A DNA stretch of 64,000 nt, from the NCBI GenBank assembly GCA_035933635.1, contig DASYYY010000009.1, positions 1-64,000 on the forward strand, in the 5' to 3' direction. The notes beneath the pieces are model-generated. The model made no database searches. It saw nothing but the letters and a program-made list of their open reading frames with translations, and had not been told where the DNA came from. This DNA is from JAKIVR01 sp035933635 (GTDB taxonomy: Archaea > Thermoplasmatota > Thermoplasmata > Lutacidiplasmatales > UBA184). How positions within the stretch are numbered: the stretch's first letter is position 1; every line of letters starts with the position of its first letter. The position numbers were made by a program, and so were the translations under genes. Shown here piece after piece: positions 49,650 to 58,569 of the stretch.

Positions 49650-50212
49650 AGATCCCGGTGATCGACAACGGCGGCCAGTGGACCCACCGCGAGTGGCGTG
49701 TCCTGAGGGACCTGGACGTGGATTCAACGATCCTGCCCAATACGGTACCGCCCGAGGCGCTCGCCGGCGTCGACGGCGTGGTCCTGAGCGGCGGCGCCCT
49801 GAGCCTGGAAGGGAGCGACGTGCTCGGTCGGGTCGGCGAGTGGATCGATGCCCTGGAGGCTCCCGTCCTCGGGATCTGCGTCGGGCACCAGTACCTCGCC
49901 CGACACTTCGGGGGGACGGTCGGCCATTCGGCCTCCCCCGAGTTCGGGCGGGTCTCGGTCCAGATCGAGGAGACCGGGCACCCCCTCCTCGAGGGTCTGC
50001 CCTCCGAGCTCAGCGTCTGGGAGAACCACAACGACCAGGTCACCCAACTCCCCCCGGGCTGGCGTCGCATCGCGCGCAGCGAGAGCTGTCCGGTCCAGGT
50101 CATGGTCGACCCGGCGCGACCGCGATTCGGCGTCCAGTTCCATCCCGAGGTCGAACACACCGAAGGCGGGCGCAAGCTCTTCGAGAACTTCCTCCGGCTC
50201 TGCTCCCGATAG
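49646..50212 (+). CDS. guaAa: GMP synthase glutamine amidotransferase subunit
   Basis: A 188-residue class I glutaminase, the separate A subunit used by archaea to give ammonia to the XMP-aminating subunit. The archaeal start IPVIDNGGQWTHREWRVLRDL, the nucleophile in GICVGHQ (about residue 76), and the His/Glu pair in FGVQFHPEVEHTEGG are present. The ATP-pyrophosphatase subunit is not in this window. It ends a four-gene overlapping unit whose other members look unrelated. Confidence 0.93.
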   Translation: MKIPVIDNGGQWTHREWRVLRDLDVDSTILPNTVPPEALAGVDGVVLSGGALSLEGSDVLGRVGEWIDALEAPVLGICVGHQYLARHFGGTVGHSASPEFGRVSVQIEETGHPLLEGLPSELSVWENHNDQVTQLPPGWRRIARSESCPVQVMVDPARPRFGVQFHPEVEHTEGGRKLFENFLRLCSR

Positions 50213-50257
50213 ACTCCGGGCGCGGGGCCGACCTTCCCGGCTCGCCCTCGGCGCCGC

Positions 50258-50266
50258 CTTTTAATG
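50258..50266 (+). promoter_or_regulatory. TATA box of the Cys-rich protein gene
   Basis: The run cttttaatg lies 22-30 bp before the ATG at 50288 and supports that start over the ATG at 50264, which is inside the box. Confidence 0.55.
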
Positions 50267-50287
50267 GGTCGGCAGGTCCCCGGTCCG

Positions 50288-51826
50288 ATGGCCCGATTCC
50301 GTCGCGCCTCCGGCGGCCGAGAGGAGGGATTGCTCAAGCGGGCCGAGGCGCTCCGACGCTCGACCGAGCCGCTCCTGCCGGACCTGACCAAAGGCTGCCC
50401 CCGCGAGCCGTTCGACCGGCTCAAAGAGGAGCTCGAGGAGGTCCGGGGCTGGAAGGACGACACCAAGCGGCTCGATCACTACACCCGCTGGGGCGACCCG
50501 TTCCCCCGGGCCTACGCGGGCTTCCTGCGCTTCTACCTCGAGCCGGAACTTCCGCCGTTGCTACCGGTCCGGCTCGGGGGCGCCGAGGTCGCCTACGCAC
50601 CGCTCGCGCGTGCCCCACCCGAGTTCCAGATCGCGGTGCAGCAGCACGATGACCCCCGCAAGCTGATCCTGGGGTATCTGGGGCTGGCGAAGAAGGGGTT
50701 CTACTTCTACGCCCTGCCCGAGCGGCTGCTGTGCACCGGGAAGGAGTCGAACCCTCCCGGCGAGTTCCTGCGCAAGCAGGACGAGGACCTCCCCTACCGG
50801 TTCGAGCATTCCACCGGGGATTCCGCGAGCTTCCTCTGCCCGCATCTCAACCACCACGACCCCGTGCCCTGGATCGGGGTCGAGTGGACCTCCGCGGGTC
50901 GCAGCTTCCGCATTTGCGGTCGGTGCGCCAAGGAGGATGCCCAGCTGCTCGGCGCGTTGGCCGCCGGGATCGCCCAGCCGAAGGCCGAGGACGCCTTCGC
51001 GGTCTCCGCCGACCTCAACGTCGATTGCCGCGGGGGCCCGGACTGCCCGCACAAGAACCTGCCGGAGGTCTCCCGCAGCCTGATGCACCGCTACCTGGCC
51101 GGGCGCATCGCCGACAAGGAGTTCGTGCAGGAGTACGTCCGCGAGACCGAGCCGTACGTCGGGCGTACGGGCCGCACGTTACGCGTCGCGGCGGGGGTCT
51201 GCTACGGCGACGACACCGCCGCCTTCATCGACGCGCTCCACCCCAACGGGGTCGAGCGGACGGCCCTGACCGAGGTGCTCCCCCCGGTGCGGGGGCTCTT
51301 CGAGATCCCCGATGCGACGGCGAGCCAGGCGCTCGAGCGGCTCTGGAAGGACCACGCCGAGGAGATCGTGGCGGCGATCGAGTCGGACCCCGCGGAGGCC
51401 CGCCGGATCGTCCAGGAGGCACGGGCCGCCCCGGGGCGCGTCTCCGAGCTCCTCCGCCGGGCGGCCCAGCACGCCGACGAGCGGGCCAAGCTGAGCGCGC
51501 TTCCGACCTACTCCCAGATGTCACCCGAGGCCGCGTTCGTCGACTCCGTCGCCCGCACTTTCCGGGTCGGGGGGATCGAGGCGGCCGAGCGGCGGGTCGA
51601 GCAGACCCTCCCCCGGGAGGGCAAGGAGCGGGGGCTGGCCTGGGGTCTGCTCGTCGCGCTCGGGCGGGCGGGCCCGCACGGCTGGCAGTTCTCCGACACC
51701 GAGCGGCGGTTCGGCGAGACCCTCGCCGATCACGCCCGGTCGCTGCTCGAGGGCCCCCCGGAGGGCTATGGTCCGGCCCTATCCCAGCTGCTCCAGGCCG
51801 CCGGGGTTGCCGGCCCGCTCCGCTGA
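50288..51826 (+). CDS. large Cys/His-motif protein of unknown function
   Basis: A 512-residue soluble protein. Residues 1-210 lack a recognisable domain; FLCPHLNHHDP (about 184), ICGRCAKED (about 210) and CRGGPDCPHK (about 247) could together bind zinc or an iron-sulfur cluster. The second half (about 260-510) is helical and charged (EYVRETEPYVGRTGRTLRVAAGVCYGDD, AEEIVAAIESDPAEARRI). It has no signal peptide or membrane segment. A leaderless start at 50288 is supported by the TATA box. I do not recognise the family. Confidence 0.7.
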   Translation: MARFRRASGGREEGLLKRAEALRRSTEPLLPDLTKGCPREPFDRLKEELEEVRGWKDDTKRLDHYTRWGDPFPRAYAGFLRFYLEPELPPLLPVRLGGAEVAYAPLARAPPEFQIAVQQHDDPRKLILGYLGLAKKGFYFYALPERLLCTGKESNPPGEFLRKQDEDLPYRFEHSTGDSASFLCPHLNHHDPVPWIGVEWTSAGRSFRICGRCAKEDAQLLGALAAGIAQPKAEDAFAVSADLNVDCRGGPDCPHKNLPEVSRSLMHRYLAGRIADKEFVQEYVRETEPYVGRTGRTLRVAAGVCYGDDTAAFIDALHPNGVERTALTEVLPPVRGLFEIPDATASQALERLWKDHAEEIVAAIESDPAEARRIVQEARAAPGRVSELLRRAAQHADERAKLSALPTYSQMSPEAAFVDSVARTFRVGGIEAAERRVEQTLPREGKERGLAWGLLVALGRAGPHGWQFSDTERRFGETLADHARSLLEGPPEGYGPALSQLLQAAGVAGPLR

Positions 51827-52031
51827 CGTGGAAACCCTCGACCACCGGGGCGAAAGGCCCCCATCTGGCCCGTGGTGCGGTAGATATACTCGATTCCCAC
51901 ATCTTCCGGACAAGGTCGAGCGCCGTGACCCTGAGCCGGACGGGTCCCTCCCCCGCGGTCGCGCCGTTTCCGCGGTAGGCCGAGGGGGAGGAGCCGGCAT
52001 GGGGATTCCCACGACGCCGGCCGCGAGGTAG

Positions 52032-52421
52032 ATGGAAGCCGGCCCTCCTCCTACGACCGCTGTCGTCGTCGCCGGCGATGAGGAGATCCGTGTACTCCTG
52101 CGCGGACTGCTTCGCCTCCATCACTTCCGGGTCCTAGGGGAAGCGGACGGGGAGGCCCAGGGGGCCGACCTGCTCCGTATCCACAACCCGCTGCTGCTGG
52201 TGGTCGATGACCACCTGTCCGACGGCTCGACCGAGTCGTTGATCCAGTCGGCCCGCCAGATCATCCCCTCGATCCGCACCGTCCTGGTCGCTGCCCAGCC
52301 GGTGCCCGCCGCGTCCGCGGAGCGGTGCCCCGACGCCACGCTGCGCCGGCCGTTCCGGGTCAAGGAGTTCGCCGAGGCGGTCGGAGCCAGCGCCCGGGCC
52401 GGACCGCCACGGCCGGCTTAG
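52032..52421 (+). CDS. stand-alone receiver-like domain protein
   Basis: A 129-residue CheY-like fold. The phosphoacceptor Asp is probably in LLLVVDDHLSDGS (about residue 57-58), with acidic residues near the N-terminus (VAGDEEI). The conserved Thr/Ser position reads VLVAAQP and the invariant Lys of the KP motif is replaced by Arg (LRRPFRVKEF), so signalling chemistry may be altered. There is no output domain and no kinase nearby. 51827-52031 upstream holds an AT-rich run (tagatatact, 51881-51890) and no gene. Its stop overlaps the convergent dphB by four bases. Confidence 0.7.
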   Translation: MEAGPPPTTAVVVAGDEEIRVLLRGLLRLHHFRVLGEADGEAQGADLLRIHNPLLLVVDDHLSDGSTESLIQSARQIIPSIRTVLVAAQPVPAASAERCPDATLRRPFRVKEFAEAVGASARAGPPRPA

Positions 52422-53209
52422 CCCTTCTTTCGCGGAACTGCGCCCACCCGGAACCGTTCGATCGCCGCCGCTTCCTCGAAGTGGAGCTCGGGCGCGGGGA
52501 CGACCACCGCATGGAGCGGCGGGCCGAAGTCCCGACCGACGAGCTCCTCCCACGGTCCGTACCAGGCCGCCGCCTGGTCCGTCCCGGCGCGCGCCACCAC
52601 GGCGGCGAGGGTCCCGGCCGTCAGCGGGGGAGGTGGGTCCCCCGGAGCGGACAGCATCCTTAGCGCGTCGGCAGGTGGCATGTAGCGCCCCTCCTCCGGA
52701 CGCAGGTCCAACAGCACCAACGTGTGCAGTCCCTCGCCGAGGTTGCGGGCGATCGCCGCGAGGGGTGATCGCGGGGCGAAGTTCGGTGCCGGGAACGGCA
52801 GCGATACCGTCCGGCCGAACCGATAGTGCATCAGCCCCAGCAACGACGGGACGGCGGTCAGAACCGTGGCGTTGGGCAGGTAGCACCAGGTGTGACCCCA
52901 GGTCTCGACCGACAGACGAAGCGCCACATGGGTGGTCGCGACGAAGGGGTCTCCCCCGATCAACAGGGCGACCCGGGGGTGCGTCTCCAGCGCGGCCCGT
53001 ACCGGTGCCTCGGACTCCAGCTCGGCGCGGGTCAGCCGGAGGATCGGGCGCCCGAGCTCCGCGGACAGCCGGTCCAGGCCGGAAGCGGAGATCTGGCTCG
53101 TGTACTCCTCGGCCAGGATCACCGACGAACTACGAAGGACCGCCCGGGCCCGGGAGGACAACCCCGTCTCATCGTCCAGTCCCCAGCCGATGAACCACAG
53201 CTCGGCCAT
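52418..53209 (-). CDS. dphB: diphthine synthase
   Basis: A 263-residue SAM-dependent methyltransferase of the tetrapyrrole-methylase fold that methylates the modified His of elongation factor 2 on the way to diphthamide. The start MAELWFIGWGLDDETGLSSRARAVLRSSSVILAEEYTS, the LIGGDPFVATTHVALRL block and LPNATVLTAVPSLLGLMHYRFGRTVSLPFP are characteristic. Length is normal. Confidence 0.94.
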   Translation of the reverse strand: MAELWFIGWGLDDETGLSSRARAVLRSSSVILAEEYTSQISASGLDRLSAELGRPILRLTRAELESEAPVRAALETHPRVALLIGGDPFVATTHVALRLSVETWGHTWCYLPNATVLTAVPSLLGLMHYRFGRTVSLPFPAPNFAPRSPLAAIARNLGEGLHTLVLLDLRPEEGRYMPPADALRMLSAPGDPPPPLTAGTLAAVVARAGTDQAAAWYGPWEELVGRDFGPPLHAVVVPAPELHFEEAAAIERFRVGAVPRKKG

Positions 53210-53222
53210 GGACGGCGGCGGT

Positions 53223-54035
53223 CTAGCCCCGGACGGCGAGCACCGGGCAGGGCGCCGTGCGGAAGAGCTGCTCGACGAACGATCGACTGAGCAACGGGCG
53301 CATCGACAGTCCGGCTTCCTCCCCCACGATGAGGAGACCGTACCGCTCCCGGGCCGCCTCCCGGAGGATGATCTCCGGAAGGCGGCGGTTCCGCCCGAGG
53401 ATCGACTCGGAGAAGAACGACCTCCGGGTCTCGAGCGGCAGGCCCCGCGGGGAGAGCTGCGGCGCCGGGTTCGGCTCGCCGGGCGACGGGCGCGAGCCGA
53501 GCGCCAGCTGGATGATGGGGATCCCGCCTCCGCGGACGGCGATCTCCTCGGCAAGCGCGAGCGCCTTGGGCGGAGCGGTCTCGGAGAACGTCGGGAGGAG
53601 CAGTCGGGGGACCCGCTCGCCCGTCAGGGCGAGCCGGTTGACGATGAGCGCGTCGGAGGCGGCGTGATGGAGCACCGCGCTCGCGGTCCGGCCGACGAAC
53701 GGGTTGCGGCTGCGCTTGTCCCCGCTGATCGTCATCAGGATGGCGTCGACGCCGTGGGTCTCCGCACTCTCCAGCAGCTCGCTCGCCACGTCGGGGGCGA
53801 CGCGGACCTCGGGGTCGACCCGGACGTCCAGCGCCGCCCCGGTCTCGTGCGCCGGCAGCACGAGGTTGACCGACGCGCGCCACTTGCGGGTCACCTCCGG
53901 TAGTGAGCTCGTCGGGATCACGTGCAGGACACGGATCTCCCCGTCGGTGTCGAGGAGGTTGGCCCCGAAGCGGATCAGCGGCTCGACCTCGCCGGGTGCC
54001 GTGACGGGGATCAGAATTCGATGATACACGCTCAA
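53223..54035 (-). CDS. tandem UspA-family protein linked to the Kdp operon
   Basis: A 270-residue protein with two universal-stress domains (about 1-140 and 145-270). Domain 1 has YHRILIPV and the late Gly/Ser-rich segment; domain 2 ends LLIVGEEAGLSMRPLLSRSFVEQLFRTAPCPVLAV, the usual ATP-binding loop with GEE in place of the full GxxGxxx9GS. The TTG at 54035 overlaps the kdpC-like stop (TTGA); the GTG at 54029 is an alternative. In bacteria KdpD contains a Usp domain, so this may be a stand-alone regulator of the pump (inference). Confidence 0.82.
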   Translation of the reverse strand: MSVYHRILIPVTAPGEVEPLIRFGANLLDTDGEIRVLHVIPTSSLPEVTRKWRASVNLVLPAHETGAALDVRVDPEVRVAPDVASELLESAETHGVDAILMTISGDKRSRNPFVGRTASAVLHHAASDALIVNRLALTGERVPRLLLPTFSETAPPKALALAEEIAVRGGGIPIIQLALGSRPSPGEPNPAPQLSPRGLPLETRRSFFSESILGRNRRLPEIILREAARERYGLLIVGEEAGLSMRPLLSRSFVEQLFRTAPCPVLAVRG

Positions 54036-54544
54036 TCACCCATGCCGGTGGTCCCGGCCCGCGCCTCGGCCCCGATACGTGGAGCCCAGCCACCGCTCGC
54101 AGAAAGGCGCTCGTGGTCGGAGGACAGCGCGTCCGGCTCGGCCCCGCGCGCGGGCGCCGTCCACCCCAGCGTCGACGTCACCGGAGCGGCCGGGGAGGAC
54201 CCGAACGCCACGCCTCCGTGGGTCGCGGTGGTGTTCGGGGGCAGGAGGCTCGAGCCATTAACGGTGCCGTTGGCGTAGTAGGTCAGGGAGCCGTTGGCGG
54301 CGCTCGGGTCGACCAGTTCGCCGAACCCCACGAGTGCGATCGGGTAGGCCAGCGAGACCGTCAGAATCGTCAGGAACAGGAACGCGACGGAGGCGCGCAG
54401 ATGCCGGCCCAGCCCGAAAGGAACCCTCCGGCGTGGAGGTGAGCGCGGGGGGGTCTGGGTCGGTGCGGCCACCGGGCCCGGCCACGTCGCGACCGGCGCG
54501 GGAGCCTGGGTGATCTCCCGCGGGTCGGGGGGGGCGTCGATCAG
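54032..54544 (-). CDS. kdpC: KdpC-like subunit lacking the C-terminal domain
   Basis: A 170-residue protein. After a Pro-rich N-terminus comes the KdpC membrane helix and the start of the outer domain (FLTILTVSLAYPIALVGFGELVDPSAANGSLTYYANGTVNGSSLL, matching the KdpC YP, ANGSL and GS blocks). The conserved later KdpC segments (YFxxRPSA, SNLG, SGLDPHIS) are missing and replaced by a low-complexity tail. The start is either CTG 54544, overlapping the kdpB stop as CTGA, or GTG 54472. It may still bind KdpB through its helix. Confidence 0.75.
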   Translation of the reverse strand: MIDAPPDPREITQAPAPVATWPGPVAAPTQTPPRSPPRRRVPFGLGRHLRASVAFLFLTILTVSLAYPIALVGFGELVDPSAANGSLTYYANGTVNGSSLLPPNTTATHGGVAFGSSPAAPVTSTLGWTAPARGAEPDALSSDHERLSASGGWAPRIGAEARAGTTGMGD

Positions 54545-56673
54545 AGCAGCACCCCCGGTAAGTGCGCGAGGAGGAACTGGTAGACCGGGGTCAACCAGGA
54601 GGTGGCACTGAGGTACTGGAGGGCGAGGTAGAGGAGCTTGATCCCCACGAACGCGCTGAGCAGGCCCCCGAGCCCGTAGATCATCAGGTTGCGGCGCAGC
54701 AGGTCGATGGCGTTGCGTGGCCGGAACCAAACGCCGCCCAACGCGAGCGGGATCAGGAACGGGATGATCAGGGCGTTGAACAACAGGGTGGAGAGGATCG
54801 CGAGTTTGGGCGAGGTGAGGGCCATGATGTTCAGCAGCCCCACGCCGCCGACGGCGACCCCGGCGGCGGTGACGAATATCGCGGGGATGATGGCGAAGTA
54901 CTTCGCCACGTCGTTGGTGATCGAGAACGTCGTCAGCCCCCCGCGGGTGATGAGCAGCTGCTTACCGATGGAGACGATCTCGATGAGCTTGGTCGGGTCG
55001 TTGTCGAGGTCGACCATGTTGCCGGCCTCCTTGGCCGCCCCGGTGCCGCTGTTCATGGCGAGGCCGACGTCGGCCTGGGCGAGCGCCGGTGCGTCGTTGG
55101 TCCCGTCGCCGCTCATGGCGACGAGCCGGCCGGCGGCCTTCTCGCGCTCGATGACGGCGAGCTTGGTCTGGGGACGGACCTCGGCGAGGAACTCGTCGAC
55201 GCCGCTCTCGCGTGCGATCGCGGCGGCGGTGAGCCGGTTGTCCCCGGTGGCCATGATCGTCCGGATCCCCATCGTCCGGAGCTCGTGGATCCGGTCGCGG
55301 ATGCCGGGCTTGATCACGTCCTTGAGCACGACGATGCCGAGCACACGCTTGCCCACGATGAGCGCGAGCGGCGTCATCCCCTGGCGCGAGGCGGCCGCAG
55401 CGGCCTCCGTCACCGCATCGGGGACGCTCCCGACCTGGGCGGCGACGGCGCTGACCGCGCCCTTGTAGAACTCCCGGCCGTCGTTGAGGACGATCCCGCT
55501 CATCTTGCGCTCGGGGGTGAACGGCACGACCCGGAAGCTGCCCGGCTCGAGCTTGGGGGCCGTGGCACCGCGCCGTGTGGCGAGGCGGAGTATCGACCGG
55601 CCCTCGCTGGTGTCGTCGAGGCTGGAGGCGATCAGCGCCCCCTCCAACAACTCGGCCATCTCCACGCCGGGCGCGGCGACGAACTGGACGGCCAGCCGGT
55701 TGCCGACGGTGATCGTCCCGGTCTTGTCCAGGATCAATACGTCGAGGTCGCCGGCGGCTTCCACCGCCTTGCCGGACTTGGCGATGACGTTGGCCTTGGC
55801 CACCCGGTTGAGCCCGGAGATGCCGATCGCCGGCAGCAGGGCCCCGATCGTCGTCGGCATCAGGCAGACGAGGAGGGCGATGAGGGTACCGATGTTGACG
55901 ACGGCGGGCGAGAGGAACGCGAAGAACTCGGCGAGGAACAGGAACGAGACGATCACGATGAGGAACGCGATGGTGAGCGAGGCGAGGATGACGTCGAGGG
56001 CGAGCTCGTTCGGTGTCTTGGAGCGATTGGCCCCCTCCACGAGCCGGATGAGCTGGTCGATGAAGGTCTGCCCCACCGCCGCGGTCACCCGGACGCGGAC
56101 GGTGCCCTGAACGACCTTGGTCCCCCCGAGCACGCTGGTCTTGTCGCCGCCGCTCTCGCGCAGGACCGGCTCGCTCTCCCCGGTCATCATCGACTCGTCG
56201 ATCTGGGCGGCGCCCTGGACGACATCGCCGTCGATGGGGACGGTCTCCCCGGCGGAGACCTGGTAGAGGTCGCCGATGCGCAGCGAGTCGGCGGGCGCCC
56301 ACTGGACCCGACCGTCCGGCAGGACCTGACGGGCCTGCACGCCGGTCTTGATCTCGCGCAGGCTGTCGGCCTGCGCCTTGCCGCGCGCCTCGGCGATCGC
56401 TTCGCTGAGGTTGGCGAACCACAACGTCAGGAACAGGATGACGACGATGGCGAACGAGTAGAGCGGGTCGTAGCCGCGGGCGATATCCGGGAACCAGCCC
56501 GGTATGACGGTGTAGACCAGCACGAAGAGGAACAGCACGTAGACGGTGAACATCACCGGGTGCCGGATCATCCGCCGGGGGTCGAACAGCCGGAACGACT
56601 CGGCGACCACGCGCCGCAGCGAGGTGTGGGACTGGCGGATGGCCGGGACCCGCGCGCCGGGTTCGATCGCCAC
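54541..56673 (-). CDS. kdpB: potassium-transporting ATPase subunit B
   Basis: A 710-residue P-type ATPase, the energy-coupling subunit of the Kdp pump. The actuator motif MMTGESEPV, the phosphorylation site ILDKTGTITVGNR, the nucleotide-binding and hinge segments ATGDNRLTAAAIA and MSGDGTNDAPALAQADVGLAMN, and the C-terminal helices are complete. The start is GTG. It lies 7 bp after kdpA and overlaps the kdpC-like gene. Confidence 0.96.
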   Translation of the reverse strand: MAIEPGARVPAIRQSHTSLRRVVAESFRLFDPRRMIRHPVMFTVYVLFLFVLVYTVIPGWFPDIARGYDPLYSFAIVVILFLTLWFANLSEAIAEARGKAQADSLREIKTGVQARQVLPDGRVQWAPADSLRIGDLYQVSAGETVPIDGDVVQGAAQIDESMMTGESEPVLRESGGDKTSVLGGTKVVQGTVRVRVTAAVGQTFIDQLIRLVEGANRSKTPNELALDVILASLTIAFLIVIVSFLFLAEFFAFLSPAVVNIGTLIALLVCLMPTTIGALLPAIGISGLNRVAKANVIAKSGKAVEAAGDLDVLILDKTGTITVGNRLAVQFVAAPGVEMAELLEGALIASSLDDTSEGRSILRLATRRGATAPKLEPGSFRVVPFTPERKMSGIVLNDGREFYKGAVSAVAAQVGSVPDAVTEAAAAASRQGMTPLALIVGKRVLGIVVLKDVIKPGIRDRIHELRTMGIRTIMATGDNRLTAAAIARESGVDEFLAEVRPQTKLAVIEREKAAGRLVAMSGDGTNDAPALAQADVGLAMNSGTGAAKEAGNMVDLDNDPTKLIEIVSIGKQLLITRGGLTTFSITNDVAKYFAIIPAIFVTAAGVAVGGVGLLNIMALTSPKLAILSTLLFNALIIPFLIPLALGGVWFRPRNAIDLLRRNLMIYGLGGLLSAFVGIKLLYLALQYLSATSWLTPVYQFLLAHLPGVLL

Positions 56674-56680
56674 CGTACCC

Positions 56681-58357
56681 TCAGCTCCCCAGCTGGCTCA
56701 GCGGCCCCAGCGCCATGACCGGTAGGAACAGCAGCGCGGTGCTGATGACGAGAATCAGCACGAGGTAGATCGTGAACGTCGCGCTCGCCGTGTGGAGCGT
56801 GCCCGCGCCGGGGGCCACGACGTCCTGGTTGGCGAATCGGGAGGCGATGACCAGCATCCCGAGGATGGGGGCGAACCGACCGACGAGCATCACCAGCGCA
56901 CCGACGACGTTGAAGAACACCGTCCCGTCGTTGATCGGCGAGTAACCCGAGCCGTTGTTCGCGGCTTCGCTCGTGAACTCGTACAGCACCGCGGTGAAGT
57001 GGTGCGCGGCCACGCACGTGCTGGCCGAGCAGAACGGCGCCGGGGGGCCGCCGGGGAAGGTGGCGTACCCCCCGAGGTAGGCGACCGCCGTCGGAAGGAG
57101 GATCACGACGGGGTGGATGAGGAGGACGAAGGCGGCCCATCGGACCTGGGAGAGGCCGATCTTCTTGCCCAGGTACTCGGGGGTCCGGCCGACCATCAGA
57201 CCCCCGATGAACACGGCGATGACCATGTTGATGAACAACGTCGCGAACCCCGTCCCGTCGCCGCCCGGGGTGCTCTGGGTGAACATGCCGAACAGGAGCA
57301 CGAGCTGGGGGACCGGCTGCAGCGAGCCGATGGTCAGATTCGTGGCGCCGGTGTTGGTGTAGACGCTCGTCAGCTGGAAGCTCGAATCGGCCGGATAGTC
57401 GAACCGGAAACCCGCGGCCAGCAGATTGCCGGAGCTTTCGAACCAGGTGAACAGGATGAGCGCGATCGCGAACACGAGGACGGCCGTCCCGACGTAGGGG
57501 TAGGACTCGGCGGGGCGCCGGATCATGTAGCCGAAGGCGAACAGGAATCCGAACGCCAGCAGCATCATCAGGATCATGCCGAACAGCGCGACGAACACCG
57601 TCGGCGTAGCCAGCGGCGAGGCGGCGTTGGCGCCGTAGAACCCTCCGCCGTTCGTCCCCAACAGCTCGATCGACTGCCAGGGGGCGACCGGGCCGAGGAA
57701 GATCGGGAAGCTGGTCCCGCCCGGCGGGTGGGCGGTGACGTAGGCGGTGAGCGTGTCGGGGACGCCCATGAACAGGTAGACGACGGCACCCAGGATGGAC
57801 AGGGGGAGCAGGATGCGGCTGATGGATCGGATCAGGTCGACGTAGACGTTCCCAAGGGTGCCGTCCTTGCGGGTGAACCCGCGGGCGATCGCGGCCCCGA
57901 CGGCGAGCCCGGTCGCCGCCGAGGTGAAGAACGGCAGCATCAGCCCGAGCAGACCGCCCCAGAGCGTGATGCTCGACTCGTTGGAGAAGTGCGTGTAGTC
58001 GGTGTTGGTCGTGAAGCTCGCGGCGCTGTGGAACGCCAGGTCCCACGTCATCGGAGTGAACCCGGGCGGGGTCGGGAACCAGTGCCCCTGGTCGAACAGG
58101 ATAACGAAGATCCACACGAGGACGAACAGGTTGACCAGCAGGAGCCCCCCGAGGTACTCCTCCAGACGCATGTTCTCCCGGGGGGAGACTCCGAGGATCC
58201 GGAACACGGCGCGCTCGATGGGATTGAAGAACCGGTCGCCGAACGCCGGGCGGTTCGTGAACACCCGGGCGATGTAGCTGCCCAGCGGGGGACCGGCCGC
58301 CAGCGCGGCCCCCAGGACGATGAGGACGTCGACCCACGAGATGTAGTTCGAATCCAC
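56681..58357 (-). CDS. kdpA: potassium-transporting ATPase subunit A
   Basis: A 558-residue potassium-channel-like subunit. The four pore-loop regions are visible: AFHSAASFTTNTDYTHF, LLGTNGGGFYGANAASPL, SVYTNTGATNLTIGSLQP and LYEFTSEAANNGSGYSPI, each holding a filter Gly with neighbours as in KdpA. About ten membrane helices are present. The start is GTG at 58357, 12 bp after the kdpF-like gene. Confidence 0.96.
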   Translation of the reverse strand: MDSNYISWVDVLIVLGAALAAGPPLGSYIARVFTNRPAFGDRFFNPIERAVFRILGVSPRENMRLEEYLGGLLLVNLFVLVWIFVILFDQGHWFPTPPGFTPMTWDLAFHSAASFTTNTDYTHFSNESSITLWGGLLGLMLPFFTSAATGLAVGAAIARGFTRKDGTLGNVYVDLIRSISRILLPLSILGAVVYLFMGVPDTLTAYVTAHPPGGTSFPIFLGPVAPWQSIELLGTNGGGFYGANAASPLATPTVFVALFGMILMMLLAFGFLFAFGYMIRRPAESYPYVGTAVLVFAIALILFTWFESSGNLLAAGFRFDYPADSSFQLTSVYTNTGATNLTIGSLQPVPQLVLLFGMFTQSTPGGDGTGFATLFINMVIAVFIGGLMVGRTPEYLGKKIGLSQVRWAAFVLLIHPVVILLPTAVAYLGGYATFPGGPPAPFCSASTCVAAHHFTAVLYEFTSEAANNGSGYSPINDGTVFFNVVGALVMLVGRFAPILGMLVIASRFANQDVVAPGAGTLHTASATFTIYLVLILVISTALLFLPVMALGPLSQLGS

Positions 58358-58369
58358 CGACCCGCCCCC

Positions 58370-58483
58370 TCAGAACCGGTCGGGGTGGACCATCGTGTAG
58401 GCCAGGTAGGCGATCAGCCCGGCCGAGATCGCGGTGAAGACCACCAGCCCGAGATGCGCTTGGACGATCGAGATCAGGTCCAT
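58370..58483 (-). CDS. kdpF: KdpF-like small membrane subunit
   Basis: A 37-residue protein with one membrane helix (LGLVVFTAISAGLIAYLAYTMV) ending in HPDRF, which resembles the KdpF ending YLxyALxxPExF. KdpF stabilises the KdpABC complex. It is the first gene of the operon and starts about 31 bp after a TATA-like box, giving a leaderless mRNA. Confidence 0.8.
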   Translation of the reverse strand: MDLISIVQAHLGLVVFTAISAGLIAYLAYTMVHPDRF

Positions 58484-58513
58484 TCGCCGCGGGAGCGTTC
58501 GAGCGGGGAGTCG

Positions 58514-58520
58514 GTATTTA
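58514..58520 (-). promoter_or_regulatory. TATA box of the kdp operon
   Basis: Minus-strand taaatac, 31-37 bp before the kdpF ATG and just after the helicase gene ends. Confidence 0.5.
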
Positions 58521-58569
58521 GCGACGCCGCAGCGGAGGCACGCCGGGGTTTCCGTGCTAGCACAGGACA

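Noticed and set aside
53223..54300. KdpC C-terminal half hidden in another frame
   Set aside because: The sequence after the kdpC-like stop is filled by the Usp gene, and I saw no RPSA or SGLDPHIS-like segment in the other frames.
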